Source of the DNA: an uncultured Prevotella sp.
GTDB lineage: Bacteria > Bacteroidota > Bacteroidia > Bacteroidales > Bacteroidaceae
DNA length: 11,158 nt
Direction: 5' to 3'
NCBI GenBank assembly: GCA_934230685.1
Contig: CAKQFF010000051.1
Span: 1 to 11,158, forward strand
The position numbers and the translations under genes are program-made. Positions within the stretch are counted from its first letter, which is position 1; each line of letters begins with the position of its first letter. The notes beneath the pieces were generated by a model. The model did no database searches. It worked only from the letters and a program-made list of their open reading frames with translations, and was not told where the DNA came from. Below, in pieces: positions 1-8,158 of this stretch.

Positions 1-1097
<1,097 letters not shown>

Positions 1098-1116
1098 TTA
1101 ATTTTGAAATCTGATG

Positions 1117-1147
1117 CAAATATAACAACAATAATCTAAATAAGAAA
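1117..1147 (-). promoter_or_regulatory. Bacteroidetes-type promoter of atpD
   Basis: Read on the minus strand, TATATTTG at 1124-1117 matches the Bacteroides -7 consensus TAnnTTTG exactly. TTTC at 1147-1144 matches three of four bases of the -33 box TTTG, with a 19-base spacer. The expected transcript start is about 1110, leaving a leader of roughly 25 bases before the atpD ATG at 1085. This is a motif match only. Confidence 0.6.
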
Positions 1148-1247
1148 ATATTTAATATTTATTGTGTTATAAAAGCACCAAATATACAAAAATCGTAGTT
1201 AATTTTGAACAATTACACTATATTTTGCTGCTCTTTATGTCTTATAA

Positions 1248-2225
1248 TTAGATGCTCAGCTCGTCGAGCACCTTGATGAGCTTGCGGTCGAATGGCTTGT
1301 CGCTGCGTATTGCCTCGCTCAGCGGAACGTAGACAATCTCGTTGTTGCGCACGCCAATCATCACGTTGCGCTGGCCCTGAAGGATGGCCTCGATGGCTCC
1401 TACACCTGTGCGCGAAGCAAGAATGCGGTCGTGTGCGCTCGGACGGCCTCCTCGCTGCAAGTGGCCAAGGATTGACACACGCACGTCGTACTGCGGGAAC
1501 TCGTTCTTCACACGCTCGGCATAATACATTGCGCCGCACTTGGGGCTTTCGGATACGATCACGATGCAGCTCTTCTTCGACTTGCGGATGCCGCGCTCCA
1601 TGAAGCGTGCCAACTGGTCGACGTCGGTAGAGTCCTCGGGAATGATGGCTGCCTCAGCTCCACTGGCAATAGCAGAGTTCTGGGCAAGGAATCCTGCGTC
1701 GCGGCCCATCACTTCGATGAAGAAGATGCGCTCGTGGCTCTGGGCTGTGTCGCGGATGCGGTCTACACACTCTACGATAGTGTTCATGGTGGTGTCGTAG
1801 CCAATTGTAGAGTCGGTGCCATAGAGGTCGTTGTCGATTGTTCCTGGCAGGCCGATGCAGCAAATGTCGTATTTCTTGGCAAACTCCATGGCTCCTGTCA
1901 ACGAGCCGTTGCCGCCGATAACTACAAGAGCGTCGATGCCGTGGTCCTGAATCTGCTGATAAGCCTTCTCCTTGCCCTCGTCGGTCATGAACTCCTTTGA
2001 GCGCGCTGTCTTGAGCACTGTGCCGCCCGACATGATGATGCCGCTGACATTCTCGGTTGTGAAGTCCTCGATCTCGCCATTTATCAAGCCATCGTAGCCA
2101 CGGTAAATGCCTTTGATGTTAAAGCCGTTGCAGATGCCGGCGCGTGTCACGGCACGGATTGCTGCGTTCATTCCAGGCGCGTCGCCGCCTGATGTAAGAA
2201 TTCCAATGGTCTGAATTTTAGCCAT
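1248..2225 (-). CDS. pfkA: ATP-dependent 6-phosphofructokinase
   Basis: This cytoplasmic glycolytic enzyme phosphorylates fructose 6-phosphate to fructose 1,6-bisphosphate. At 325 residues it has the usual bacterial PfkA length. The nucleotide loop SGGDAPGMN is at 12-20. PGTIDND at 127-133 carries the catalytic base D131, and MGR is at 173-175. Substrate residues equivalent to E. coli R162, E222, R243, H249 and R252 are R166, E226, R249, H255 and R258. G107 and G128 occupy the two positions that separate ATP-using from pyrophosphate-using enzymes (both Gly means ATP). One oddity is IGGNGS at 103-108: the Mg-contacting Asp103 of E. coli is Asn106 here. Most effector-site residues (R24, R28, R158, E191, K215, K217) are kept, but E. 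coli R54 falls opposite an acidic residue. The gene lies 105 bp downstream of the antiporter gene; I see no convincing promoter in that gap, so readthrough is possible. Confidence 0.97.
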   Translation of the reverse strand: MAKIQTIGILTSGGDAPGMNAAIRAVTRAGICNGFNIKGIYRGYDGLINGEIEDFTTENVSGIIMSGGTVLKTARSKEFMTDEGKEKAYQQIQDHGIDALVVIGGNGSLTGAMEFAKKYDICCIGLPGTIDNDLYGTDSTIGYDTTMNTIVECVDRIRDTAQSHERIFFIEVMGRDAGFLAQNSAIASGAEAAIIPEDSTDVDQLARFMERGIRKSKKSCIVIVSESPKCGAMYYAERVKNEFPQYDVRVSILGHLQRGGRPSAHDRILASRTGVGAIEAILQGQRNVMIGVRNNEIVYVPLSEAIRSDKPFDRKLIKVLDELSI

Positions 2226-2330
2226 AGTGAAACAATTTATGTTTTTTAGTTTATTGATTATTATTATTCTCTAATAAAATTCTTCGAGGTAAAGCCTGCA
2301 TACACAAGCACAAAGTCCATAGACTATACG

Positions 2331-3716
2331 TTATAGCATGGCATACATCACAACAAGTCCGATGGTTGAGCCAATGAGAGCCTTCCATCCAACATTGCGG
2401 AAGTACCAAGCCAAGCGTATGCGCTCCATCTTCATCAGGGCGAGTCCGCTGAGCGAGCCTATGCAAAGGGCATTGCCTCCCACTCCGGCAGCAAAGGCTA
2501 TCATCTTCCAATAGCTGCCATTCTGCAGGTATTGAATGTCATCTCCTAACGTCTGCACAGTGCCAATGGCCGTGTCGTGGAGTGAAACCATCGACATTGC
2601 CGTGGTGAAATTATCAAGCACCATACTTAATGTCTGAGTTATGAAGCCCATGGCGAGCAAGTTGCCCACATTGTCGTCCATCCAATCTCCCAGTGCAGCC
2701 ATAACTCCAGTCTCCTTTACGACACCCACAGCAAGCATTATACCAAGTACAAGCAGTATCATCTGTATAACTCCATACTGTACAACTCGCGGCGTACGTC
2801 GCAATATCATCTCGTCGGAATTCATCAACTTGCGGTTCACCACCTCGTTGACAATCCACAGAACCGCCAACACACACAAGGCTCCAAGGAATGGGCTAAG
2901 CTTTGTTATATTGTGAAAGGTAGGAATAAACCACAATCCGCCTATTCCAACAAAAAGCATTAGCACTCGCTGCCATACAGTAAGACGGGTGTCATCACCA
3001 CGATACGGCATCGTTATCCACTCTGTTTCAATGCGCGTAGGAAGACTTCTACCCATCCACCATACTGGCAGCACCCATGCAATAAGACACGGTATTATAA
3101 GCGACATGGAGAAATTGGTTGCCGTAACAGCTCCCATATTCCACAACAAGAGTCCCGTTGGCGCACCAATTACAGTCAAAGCACCGCCACAGTTTGCCGA
3201 AAGCACTATGGCACAGCCCAATATCATGCGTTCACGCTGACGGCTAACAACACCGTGCATTAAGGTGAGCATCATAACCGTTGTGGTGAGATTGTCGAGA
3301 TTTGCAGATATAAGGAAAGTGACAACCGAAAGCATCCACAGCATCTTCTTGCTGCTGCGCGTGCGCAACAGTTGCGAGATAAAATCAAAGCATCCGTTGT
3401 TCTGTAATATCTCAACTATTGTCATCGTGGCAAGCAGGAAAAGTACTATTTCAGATGCCTTACCCACATATTTAAGGAATATATTCTGTGCAATAAACTG
3501 CTTTACCAACGCCGAAGAGGGTTGCGCCCCGTCAAGAAACAGCATGTAGTCGCGTGCGTGCTGGCTCATAACGAAGTCTGTGCCGTAGCAGATATAAAGT
3601 ATCCAGCCAAATGTGCCCACAAAGATGGCCACGGCAGCTTTGTTAACATTGGTATATTTCTCAGTTGCTATCAAGAAATAACCAATAATAAGTATGGTTA
3701 CAATTACAATAGTCAT
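2331..3716 (-). CDS. nhaD: NhaD-like Na+/H+ antiporter (divergent paralogue)
   Basis: This is a 461-residue integral inner-membrane protein of the ArsB/NhaD ion-transporter superfamily, predicted to exchange Na+ or Li+ for H+. It has about 12 hydrophobic segments. The two family Asp-Asn motifs are present: SANLDNLTTT (S137, D141, N142) and SMVLDNFTTAM (S364, D368, N369). The C-terminal GVGGNALCIGSLSGLALM (411-428) is also NhaD-like. The sixth-helix motif reads SANCGGALTVIGAPTGLLLW (173-192), whereas classical NhaD proteins have ANAGG...IGDVTT. The Asp and second Thr of that motif are therefore Ala185 and Gly188. The two serines expected near the C-terminal glycine-rich segment are N415 and C418. 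Ion specificity is thus uncertain and the symbol is given for family only. The ATG at 3716 lies about 20 bases after the predicted transcript start, and pfkA follows on the same strand. Confidence 0.85.
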   Translation of the reverse strand: MTIVIVTILIIGYFLIATEKYTNVNKAAVAIFVGTFGWILYICYGTDFVMSQHARDYMLFLDGAQPSSALVKQFIAQNIFLKYVGKASEIVLFLLATMTIVEILQNNGCFDFISQLLRTRSSKKMLWMLSVVTFLISANLDNLTTTVMMLTLMHGVVSRQRERMILGCAIVLSANCGGALTVIGAPTGLLLWNMGAVTATNFSMSLIIPCLIAWVLPVWWMGRSLPTRIETEWITMPYRGDDTRLTVWQRVLMLFVGIGGLWFIPTFHNITKLSPFLGALCVLAVLWIVNEVVNRKLMNSDEMILRRTPRVVQYGVIQMILLVLGIMLAVGVVKETGVMAALGDWMDDNVGNLLAMGFITQTLSMVLDNFTTAMSMVSLHDTAIGTVQTLGDDIQYLQNGSYWKMIAFAAGVGGNALCIGSLSGLALMKMERIRLAWYFRNVGWKALIGSTIGLVVMYAML

Positions 3717-3742
3717 ATGTCCAATAATGGATTTAACAATTG

Positions 3743-3773
3743 CAAAGGTACTAAAATATTTGAACTAAGCAAG
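3743..3773 (-). promoter_or_regulatory. Bacteroidetes-type promoter of the nhaD-like gene
   Basis: On the minus strand TACCTTTG at 3750-3743 fits the -7 consensus TAnnTTTG. CTTG at 3773-3770 fits three of four bases of the -33 box, with a 19-base spacer. The predicted start of transcription is near 3736, about 20 bases before the ATG at 3716. The -7 box overlaps one copy of an 11-base direct repeat (3748-3758). This is a motif match only. Confidence 0.55.
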
Positions 3774-3869
3774 TAATCACACACTTTTTTTATTTTCTAT
3801 TTATAGAGATTTAATGTAAACGTAATCACATAGGAAACTTATTTGGCATAATAGAAAAGTACTAAAATA
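3748..3869. repeat. Nested pairs of direct repeats in the nhaD-nudC divergent region
   Basis: GTACTAAAATA occurs exactly at 3748-3758 and 3859-3869, 111 bp apart. Between them GTAATCACA occurs at 3773-3781 and 3822-3830, 49 bp apart. The outer left copy overlaps the nhaD-like promoter -7 box, and the inner left copy touches its -33 box. The right-hand outer copy, read on the minus strand, resembles a decayed version of the same promoter core (TTTTAGTACTTTTC against TTTTAGTACCTTTG). This could be operator sites or an old local duplication; the region is AT-rich, so chance is also possible. Confidence 0.4.
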
Positions 3870-3920
3870 AAAAAGCGAGGATTTTGTGTCTGTTTCTTAG
3901 CTTGAATGATAGTTTTTTTG

Positions 3921-3928
3921 TAACTTTG
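3921..3928 (+). promoter_or_regulatory. Bacteroidetes -7 box of nudC
   Basis: TAACTTTG matches TAnnTTTG exactly and sits 63 bases before the nudC ATG. No good TTTG -33 box is found at the standard spacing: the nearest candidates are CTTG with a 16-base spacer and TTTC with a 24-base spacer. That may mean a weak or activator-dependent promoter. Transcription would start near 3935, just before the palindrome at 3937-3956. Confidence 0.5.
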
Positions 3929-3936
3929 TGCAACAA

Positions 3937-3956
3937 TAGGCAATATAATTTGCCTA
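3937..3956 (+). promoter_or_regulatory. Palindrome at the start of the nudC leader
   Basis: TAGGCAA (3937-3943) and TTGCCTA (3950-3956) are perfect inverted arms of 7 bp around the 6-base loop TATAAT. It starts about 9 bases after the -7 box, where transcription should begin. It could be an operator for a dimeric repressor or a 5' hairpin protecting the mRNA. No T-run follows, so it is not a terminator. Confidence 0.5.
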
Positions 3957-3990
3957 ACAACCAAACAACATAACCACATTATTATATTAT

Positions 3991-4761
3991 ATGGCATATT
4001 GGTTCATATTCAACAAGGGAGGCGTAATGCTAGAAAAATGCGACGACGGCTCATTCACTATTCCATGCTCTGACTGCGCGCCCGTGGCCACTGACGACAC
4101 AACTCACATTCTTAACGTATCGCCCATGGATGATGGTACCGAGGTTAAGGCATGCCGCATAGACTACGTGCCCGAGGATTCACGCTTCGAAATGTGCGGA
4201 CTAAGACAATCGTATTACAAGTTGTCGCAACCTTTGTATCTGAAAGCTGGCAAAGCTGGCGAACTGCTCTATTGGGACCAAAACACACGCTTCTGTGGTG
4301 TGTGCGGTTCGCCTATGGAGATGGATACAGACATATCTAAACGCTGTCCTAACTGTGGCAAGACAGTATGGCCACAGCTTGCAACGGCCATCATTGTGCT
4401 TATCAACCGTGGTGACGACCTTCTGCTTGTACATGCCAAGAACTTCAAGACCGATTTTTATGGCTGCATAGCTGGATTTGTGGAGACGGGAGAATCGCTT
4501 GAGGAAGCTGTAATACGTGAAGTGATGGAGGAGACTTCGCTCACTATAAAGAATCTGCGCTACTTTAAATCGCAACCTTGGCCATATCCTTGTGGACTGA
4601 TGGTAGGATTCTTTGCCGAATACGAAAGCGGAGAACTGAAGCTGCAGGAGTCGGAACTTTCACGCGGCAATTGGTTCAACAAAAACTCGTTGCCTACAAT
4701 TCCCGAGAAACTGAGTCTGGCAAGAATGCTTATAGACAAGTGGCTGGAGGAACATTCGTGA
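3991..4761 (+). CDS. nudC: NAD(+) diphosphatase / NAD-capped RNA hydrolase NudC
   Basis: This 256-residue cytoplasmic Nudix enzyme hydrolyses NAD(H) to NMN(H) and AMP; E. coli NudC also removes NAD caps from RNA 5' ends. It has an N-terminal domain (1 to about 97), then a zinc ribbon with C102, C105, C119 and C122 (CGVCG ... CPNCG). The Nudix box runs from G162 to L184 with E168, R176, E177, E180 and E181. The NudC-specific signature SQPWPYP is at 194-200 and separates this family from other Nudix hydrolases. The glycine that normally follows the EE pair (EExGU) is Ser183 here, a mild deviation. The ATG at 3991 follows an AT-rich leader without a Shine-Dalgarno sequence, as is usual in Bacteroidetes. 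The gene faces the NhaD-like gene divergently and is followed after 99 bp by the oxidoreductase gene. Confidence 0.96.
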   Translation: MAYWFIFNKGGVMLEKCDDGSFTIPCSDCAPVATDDTTHILNVSPMDDGTEVKACRIDYVPEDSRFEMCGLRQSYYKLSQPLYLKAGKAGELLYWDQNTRFCGVCGSPMEMDTDISKRCPNCGKTVWPQLATAIIVLINRGDDLLLVHAKNFKTDFYGCIAGFVETGESLEEAVIREVMEETSLTIKNLRYFKSQPWPYPCGLMVGFFAEYESGELKLQESELSRGNWFNKNSLPTIPEKLSLARMLIDKWLEEHS

Positions 4762-4808
4762 ATGTTGAATGTTGAATTATGCGCAGAGCGCATTTTGAAT
4801 TGTTCAAC
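4761..4808 (+). repeat. Tandem 7-mer plus palindrome between nudC and the oxidoreductase gene
   Basis: Right at the nudC stop there are two tandem copies of AATGTTG (4761-4774). A perfect hairpin follows: ATGCGC (4779-4784), loop AGA, GCGCAT (4788-4793), then TTT. An outer pair GTTGAA (4771-4776) and TTCAAC (4803-4808) encloses it. The short GC-rich stem with a short T-run could work as a weak terminator of nudC. The layered architecture also resembles dispersed intergenic palindromes of Bacteroidales genomes, which cannot be decided from one copy. Confidence 0.5.
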
Positions 4809-4860
4809 GATAAATGTAGATATTTTTTATTTCTCGGAATTTTGATTAAATGATAAAGAT

Positions 4861-5844
4861 ATGAAACAAATAGGATGGGGATTTATAGGATGCGGCGAAG
4901 TGACCGAGAAGAAGTCGGGACCCGCATTCAACGAGGTGGAAGGCTCGCGCATTGTGGCAGTGATGAGCCGCAAAGAGGCAAAGGCAAAGTCATACGCCAA
5001 GCGCCATGGCATAGAACGTTGGTATACCGACCCGCAGGAACTCATCGACGATCCTGATGTTACAGCAGTCTATATAGCCACACCACCATCAAGCCATGCC
5101 ACATTCGCCATTATGGCAATGAAGGCTGGCAAGCCCGTGTATATAGAGAAACCTTTGGCAGCAAGCTACGAAGACTGTGCACGCATCAACCGCATCAGCG
5201 AGATAACTGGTGTTCCGTGTTTCGTAGCCTACTACCGTCGCTATCTGCCTTATTTCCAAAAGGTGAAAGACATAATACTTTCAGGGAAGCTTGGCACCAT
5301 AACCAATGTGCAGATACGCTTCTCCGTGCCCCCACGCGACCTTGATTATGAAGACACGGCCAATCTGCCTTGGCGTCTGCAGCCAGACATTTCAGGTGGT
5401 GGATATTTCTACGACCTTGCCCCACATCAGCTCGACCTGCTGCAGGAAATCTTTGGAGTAATCACACGCGCTCATGGCTATTGCTCCAACCGTGCACACC
5501 TCTACAAGGCGGAGGACACTATCAGCGCATGTTTCTTCTTCGAGAACGGATTGCCTGGTAGTGGCTCATGGTGCTTCGTTGGACATAAGAGTGCCAAGGA
5601 AGACTGTATCGAGGTGATTGGCGAGAAGGGAATGCTCTCTTTCTCTGTATACAACTACGCCCCCATTCAGCTTATCACAAGCGAGGGTCGAACTAGCATA
5701 CATGTGCCTAACCCACCTTATGTGCAGCTGCCCATCATCAAGAGCGTGATAGAACATCTGCAAGGCATTGGCACATGCACCTGCACAAGTGTAAGTGCGA
5801 CTCCTGTGAACTGGGTGCTCGACAGAATACTTGGCAAACTGTAA
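4861..5844 (+). CDS. Gfo/Idh/MocA family NAD(P)-dependent oxidoreductase
   Basis: This 327-residue soluble dehydrogenase is of the glucose-fructose oxidoreductase / inositol dehydrogenase type. An N-terminal Rossmann fold (1 to about 120) has the nucleotide loop GFIGCGEVTE (7-16). ATPPSSHA at 73-80 and the family hallmark EKP at 96-98 follow; K97 is the usual catalytic lysine. The C-terminal alpha/beta domain contains GGGYFYDLAPHQLDLL (179-194), whose D185 and H189 fit the family's substrate-binding and catalytic positions. There is no signal peptide, so it should act in the cytoplasm on a sugar, sugar acid or cyclitol. The substrate cannot be named from sequence, and the neighbours (nudC before, an envelope protein after) give no pathway. 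The ATG at 4861 immediately precedes the Rossmann strand. No clear TAnnTTTG promoter was found in the 99-bp upstream gap. Confidence 0.9.
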   Translation: MKQIGWGFIGCGEVTEKKSGPAFNEVEGSRIVAVMSRKEAKAKSYAKRHGIERWYTDPQELIDDPDVTAVYIATPPSSHATFAIMAMKAGKPVYIEKPLAASYEDCARINRISEITGVPCFVAYYRRYLPYFQKVKDIILSGKLGTITNVQIRFSVPPRDLDYEDTANLPWRLQPDISGGGYFYDLAPHQLDLLQEIFGVITRAHGYCSNRAHLYKAEDTISACFFFENGLPGSGSWCFVGHKSAKEDCIEVIGEKGMLSFSVYNYAPIQLITSEGRTSIHVPNPPYVQLPIIKSVIEHLQGIGTCTCTSVSATPVNWVLDRILGKL

Positions 5845-5871
5845 GCATAAACCCAGAGAACTGTAAGTATA
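5837..5871 (+). repeat. Direct repeat AACTGTAAGyATA before the DUF4421 gene
   Basis: AACTGTAAGCATA (5837-5849) and AACTGTAAGTATA (5859-5871) agree at 12 of 13 bases and start 22 bp apart, about two helical turns. The first copy contains the stop codon of the oxidoreductase gene; the second lies 23 bases before the next gene's ATG. It may be a regulator site, a small duplication or chance. Confidence 0.35.
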
Positions 5872-5894
5872 TACTTTTAACCAATTGTAACAAA

Positions 5895-7130
5895 ATGAAC
5901 CTACGTCCTTACATTATATATATACTGACAACGATAGCATCTACGACAGCTACCGCACAGGTAGTTGCCGATACTATCGCATGCAAGGACGTGGCGACAT
6001 TCGTCCATACAGACGCACTTGCCACTACTGACACATTTGCCACCGTTGATAGTGCATTTACATCAGCCGACAGTGCCTTTGCTTCAGTTGCCACATGCAC
6101 AGAACCTCCAATAAAGAAGAAGAAATCTTTCTTCAAGCGTCTTGTCGCAGGCATGTATGAGTTTGTGAAGGATTTCAGCCGCGTTGACAAAGATTATATC
6201 GAGCCACAAGCTTTCAATTATACTGTTATGCTGCAAAACACCTACACCTACGAGCTTTACCGCATAACATCGTCTAAGGGCAACGATTTCACCTTTGCGC
6301 CACAGCCTTCAATAAAGCTTGGCCCTTACCTTGGATGGCGATGGGTGTTCTTCGGCTACACATTCGATCTCAAGCACATCAGCAATGGCGACAAAAAGAA
6401 GGAGTTTGACCTCTCGCTCTACAGTTCGCAGATAGGTGTAGATCTCTTCTATCGCAAGACAGGCACCGACTATAAAATATCTCGTATGCGCCTCGATCCT
6501 GAAGCCAATATCGACACCCGCCCCATGCGAGGCGTGAGCTACGATGGCATTGATGTGAGCATCAAAGGATTCAATCTCTATTACATCTTCAACCATAAGC
6601 GGTTCTCCTACCCTGCCGCCTTCAGCCAGTCTACTATTCAGCGACGTTCATGCGGCTCGGCACTATGCGGCATCGGCTACACGCAACACTCGCTCAACAT
6701 CGATTGGGAAAAGCTTAACTCGCTCGTCAGCGACCGCTTGGGTAAGGACATTGCCAACAAGTATATGGACACCGACCTGAAGATGAAGAAGGTGAAGTAC
6801 ACCGACATAGCTTTCTCTGGAGGATATGCCTACAACTGGGTGTTCTCTCACAACTGGCTTGCAGCCGCTTCCTTGTCGCTTGCATTAGGCTACAAGCGGG
6901 CATGGGACGACTCCGAGCATGAGAGATTCACATTAAAGGATTTCTCTTTCCACAACTTCAACATCGATGGTGTGGGCCGCTTTGGCGTGGTATGGAACAA
7001 TATGAGGTGGTATTATGGTGCCAACTGCATTGTGCATACCTACAACTATCGCAAGTCGAAATTCTCTACCAACAATATGTTCGGAAGCCTTAATATATAT
7101 ATAGGTGTAAACTTCGGACGACAGAAATAA
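5895..7130 (+). CDS. DUF4421 family exported protein, probable outer-membrane barrel
   Basis: The protein is 411 residues when started at the ATG at 5895. That start gives a clean signal peptide (a short basic N-terminus, hydrophobic residues 6-20, likely cleavage after TATAQ). The open frame continues upstream to 5775, but that extension overlaps the oxidoreductase gene and would bury the signal peptide. Residues 26-70 are a low-complexity linker rich in Thr, Ala, Ser and Asp with repeats such as DTFA, DSAF, DSAF, then a lysine cluster (74-77). The conserved domain begins near 79 (FFKRLVAGMYEF). It contains YIEPQAFNYTVMLQN, FAPQPSIKLGPYLGWRW and FDLSLYSSQIGVDLFYRK, which I recognise as Bacteroidetes DUF4421. 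Alternating aromatic strands and an ending with IYIGVNFGRQK suggest a beta-barrel. The biological role is unknown. The DUF1460 gene follows after 24 bp, so the two are probably co-transcribed. Confidence 0.82.
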   Translation: MNLRPYIIYILTTIASTTATAQVVADTIACKDVATFVHTDALATTDTFATVDSAFTSADSAFASVATCTEPPIKKKKSFFKRLVAGMYEFVKDFSRVDKDYIEPQAFNYTVMLQNTYTYELYRITSSKGNDFTFAPQPSIKLGPYLGWRWVFFGYTFDLKHISNGDKKKEFDLSLYSSQIGVDLFYRKTGTDYKISRMRLDPEANIDTRPMRGVSYDGIDVSIKGFNLYYIFNHKRFSYPAAFSQSTIQRRSCGSALCGIGYTQHSLNIDWEKLNSLVSDRLGKDIANKYMDTDLKMKKVKYTDIAFSGGYAYNWVFSHNWLAAASLSLALGYKRAWDDSEHERFTLKDFSFHNFNIDGVGRFGVVWNNMRWYYGANCIVHTYNYRKSKFSTNNMFGSLNIYIGVNFGRQK

Positions 7131-7154
7131 CAACTCTTAAGATTCTCTTTGAAT

Positions 7155-8111
7155 ATGAAAACCCTACTCATAGCCTTGGCATTGCTTGCCCAATGCTCTG
7201 CCGCAAAAAACTCTCCTGAAAGCAACACCCATAAGCAGGAGGCCAACAAGACTAATGGCTCCACAAAACCAGTGCAAAAAACAAGCACACAGAAAGCAAC
7301 CCCACAGAATGAGGATTATGTTGTTGTGTCTAACAGCGAGGACCAAAAACGTATAGAAACCATCCTGACAAAATACGCCAAGCACGACTCATCGCCCTCA
7401 AGCCTAATCATTGCATTGGCACGCGAGTTTAAAGGAGTGCCTTATGTGGCAAAGACTCTTGAGAACGACTCTATAGAAAACCTCGTTATCAACACACGCC
7501 AGCTCGACTGCACCACTTACGTTGAGAATGTGCTTGCCATATATCTGTGCATAAAAAACCAAAAGCTTACATTCAATGACTATTGCTCGTATATTAAAAA
7601 CATACGATATGTTGGCGGAAAAGTGAGCTACCCCACCCGACAGCATTATTTCACAGAGTGGATTGACGAAAACACCAAGGATGGATATGTAGAGGAAATA
7701 CAATCGCCCAACCCTCCATTCACAGCCAAGCAGCACTTGAAGATAAACTTCATGAGCACGCACACCCAGTTCTACCCCATGCTTAAAAACAAACCAGATA
7801 TGGTGAAGCCTATCGCCGAGATGGAGTCTCGTCTTTCGGGCAATACTTACCGGTTTATCCCCAAATCGTCAATAGCCAATACACAGCTGTTCCGCTCCAC
7901 TATCCATGATGGCGACATCATTGCCATTGTCACATCTAAAGGTGGCTTGGACACTTCGCACATCGGCATAGCAGTATGGCACAAGGATGGTCTGCACATG
8001 CTCAATGCCTCACAGATACACAAGAAAGTGGTTGAGGAACCTATGACGCTCTATCAGTATATGCAGAAGCATCCGTCGCAGACGGGAATAAGAATTGTGA
8101 GAGTGAAATAA
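7155..8111 (+). CDS. DUF1460 (N-acetylmuramoyl-L-alanine amidase-like) exported protein
   Basis: This 318-residue protein belongs to DUF1460, a family with an NlpC/P60-like cysteine hydrolase fold that is thought to act on peptidoglycan peptides or related amides. The start is the ATG at 7155; a TTG two codons earlier is less likely. The N-terminus is a signal peptide (residues 1-17). LAQC ending at C14 could be a lipobox, but Gln before the Cys is atypical, so cleavage after CSA is an alternative. A Ser/Thr/Lys/Gln-rich linker (18 to about 55) precedes the domain. The likely nucleophile is C119 in QLDCTTYVENVL and the likely catalytic His is H269 in LDTSHIGIAVW. HMLNASQIHKKVVEEP (281-296) and the ending GIRIVRVK are family-typical. 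It should work in the periplasm or at a lipid-anchored envelope site. It sits 24 bp after the DUF4421 gene and 47 bp before a small membrane protein gene. Confidence 0.87.
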   Translation: MKTLLIALALLAQCSAAKNSPESNTHKQEANKTNGSTKPVQKTSTQKATPQNEDYVVVSNSEDQKRIETILTKYAKHDSSPSSLIIALAREFKGVPYVAKTLENDSIENLVINTRQLDCTTYVENVLAIYLCIKNQKLTFNDYCSYIKNIRYVGGKVSYPTRQHYFTEWIDENTKDGYVEEIQSPNPPFTAKQHLKINFMSTHTQFYPMLKNKPDMVKPIAEMESRLSGNTYRFIPKSSIANTQLFRSTIHDGDIIAIVTSKGGLDTSHIGIAVWHKDGLHMLNASQIHKKVVEEPMTLYQYMQKHPSQTGIRIVRVK

Positions 8112-8158
8112 ATCAGCAAATATTTTAGATTCTAAGCCCCACCTTATTATAAACGAAA

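Noticed and set aside
1292..2000. Several plus-strand open frames opposite pfkA
   Set aside because: They are Cys/Arg- or Ser-rich shadows of pfkA codon usage with no motif; pfkA on the minus strand explains the region completely.
5775..5894. 40-codon N-terminal extension of the DUF4421 gene
   Set aside because: It overlaps the end of the oxidoreductase gene and places charged, Cys-rich residues before an obvious signal peptide; the ATG at 5895 is the better start.
7149..7154. TTG start for the DUF1460 gene
   Set aside because: The ATG two codons later begins a standard signal peptide (MKTLLIALALL), so the TTG is unnecessary.
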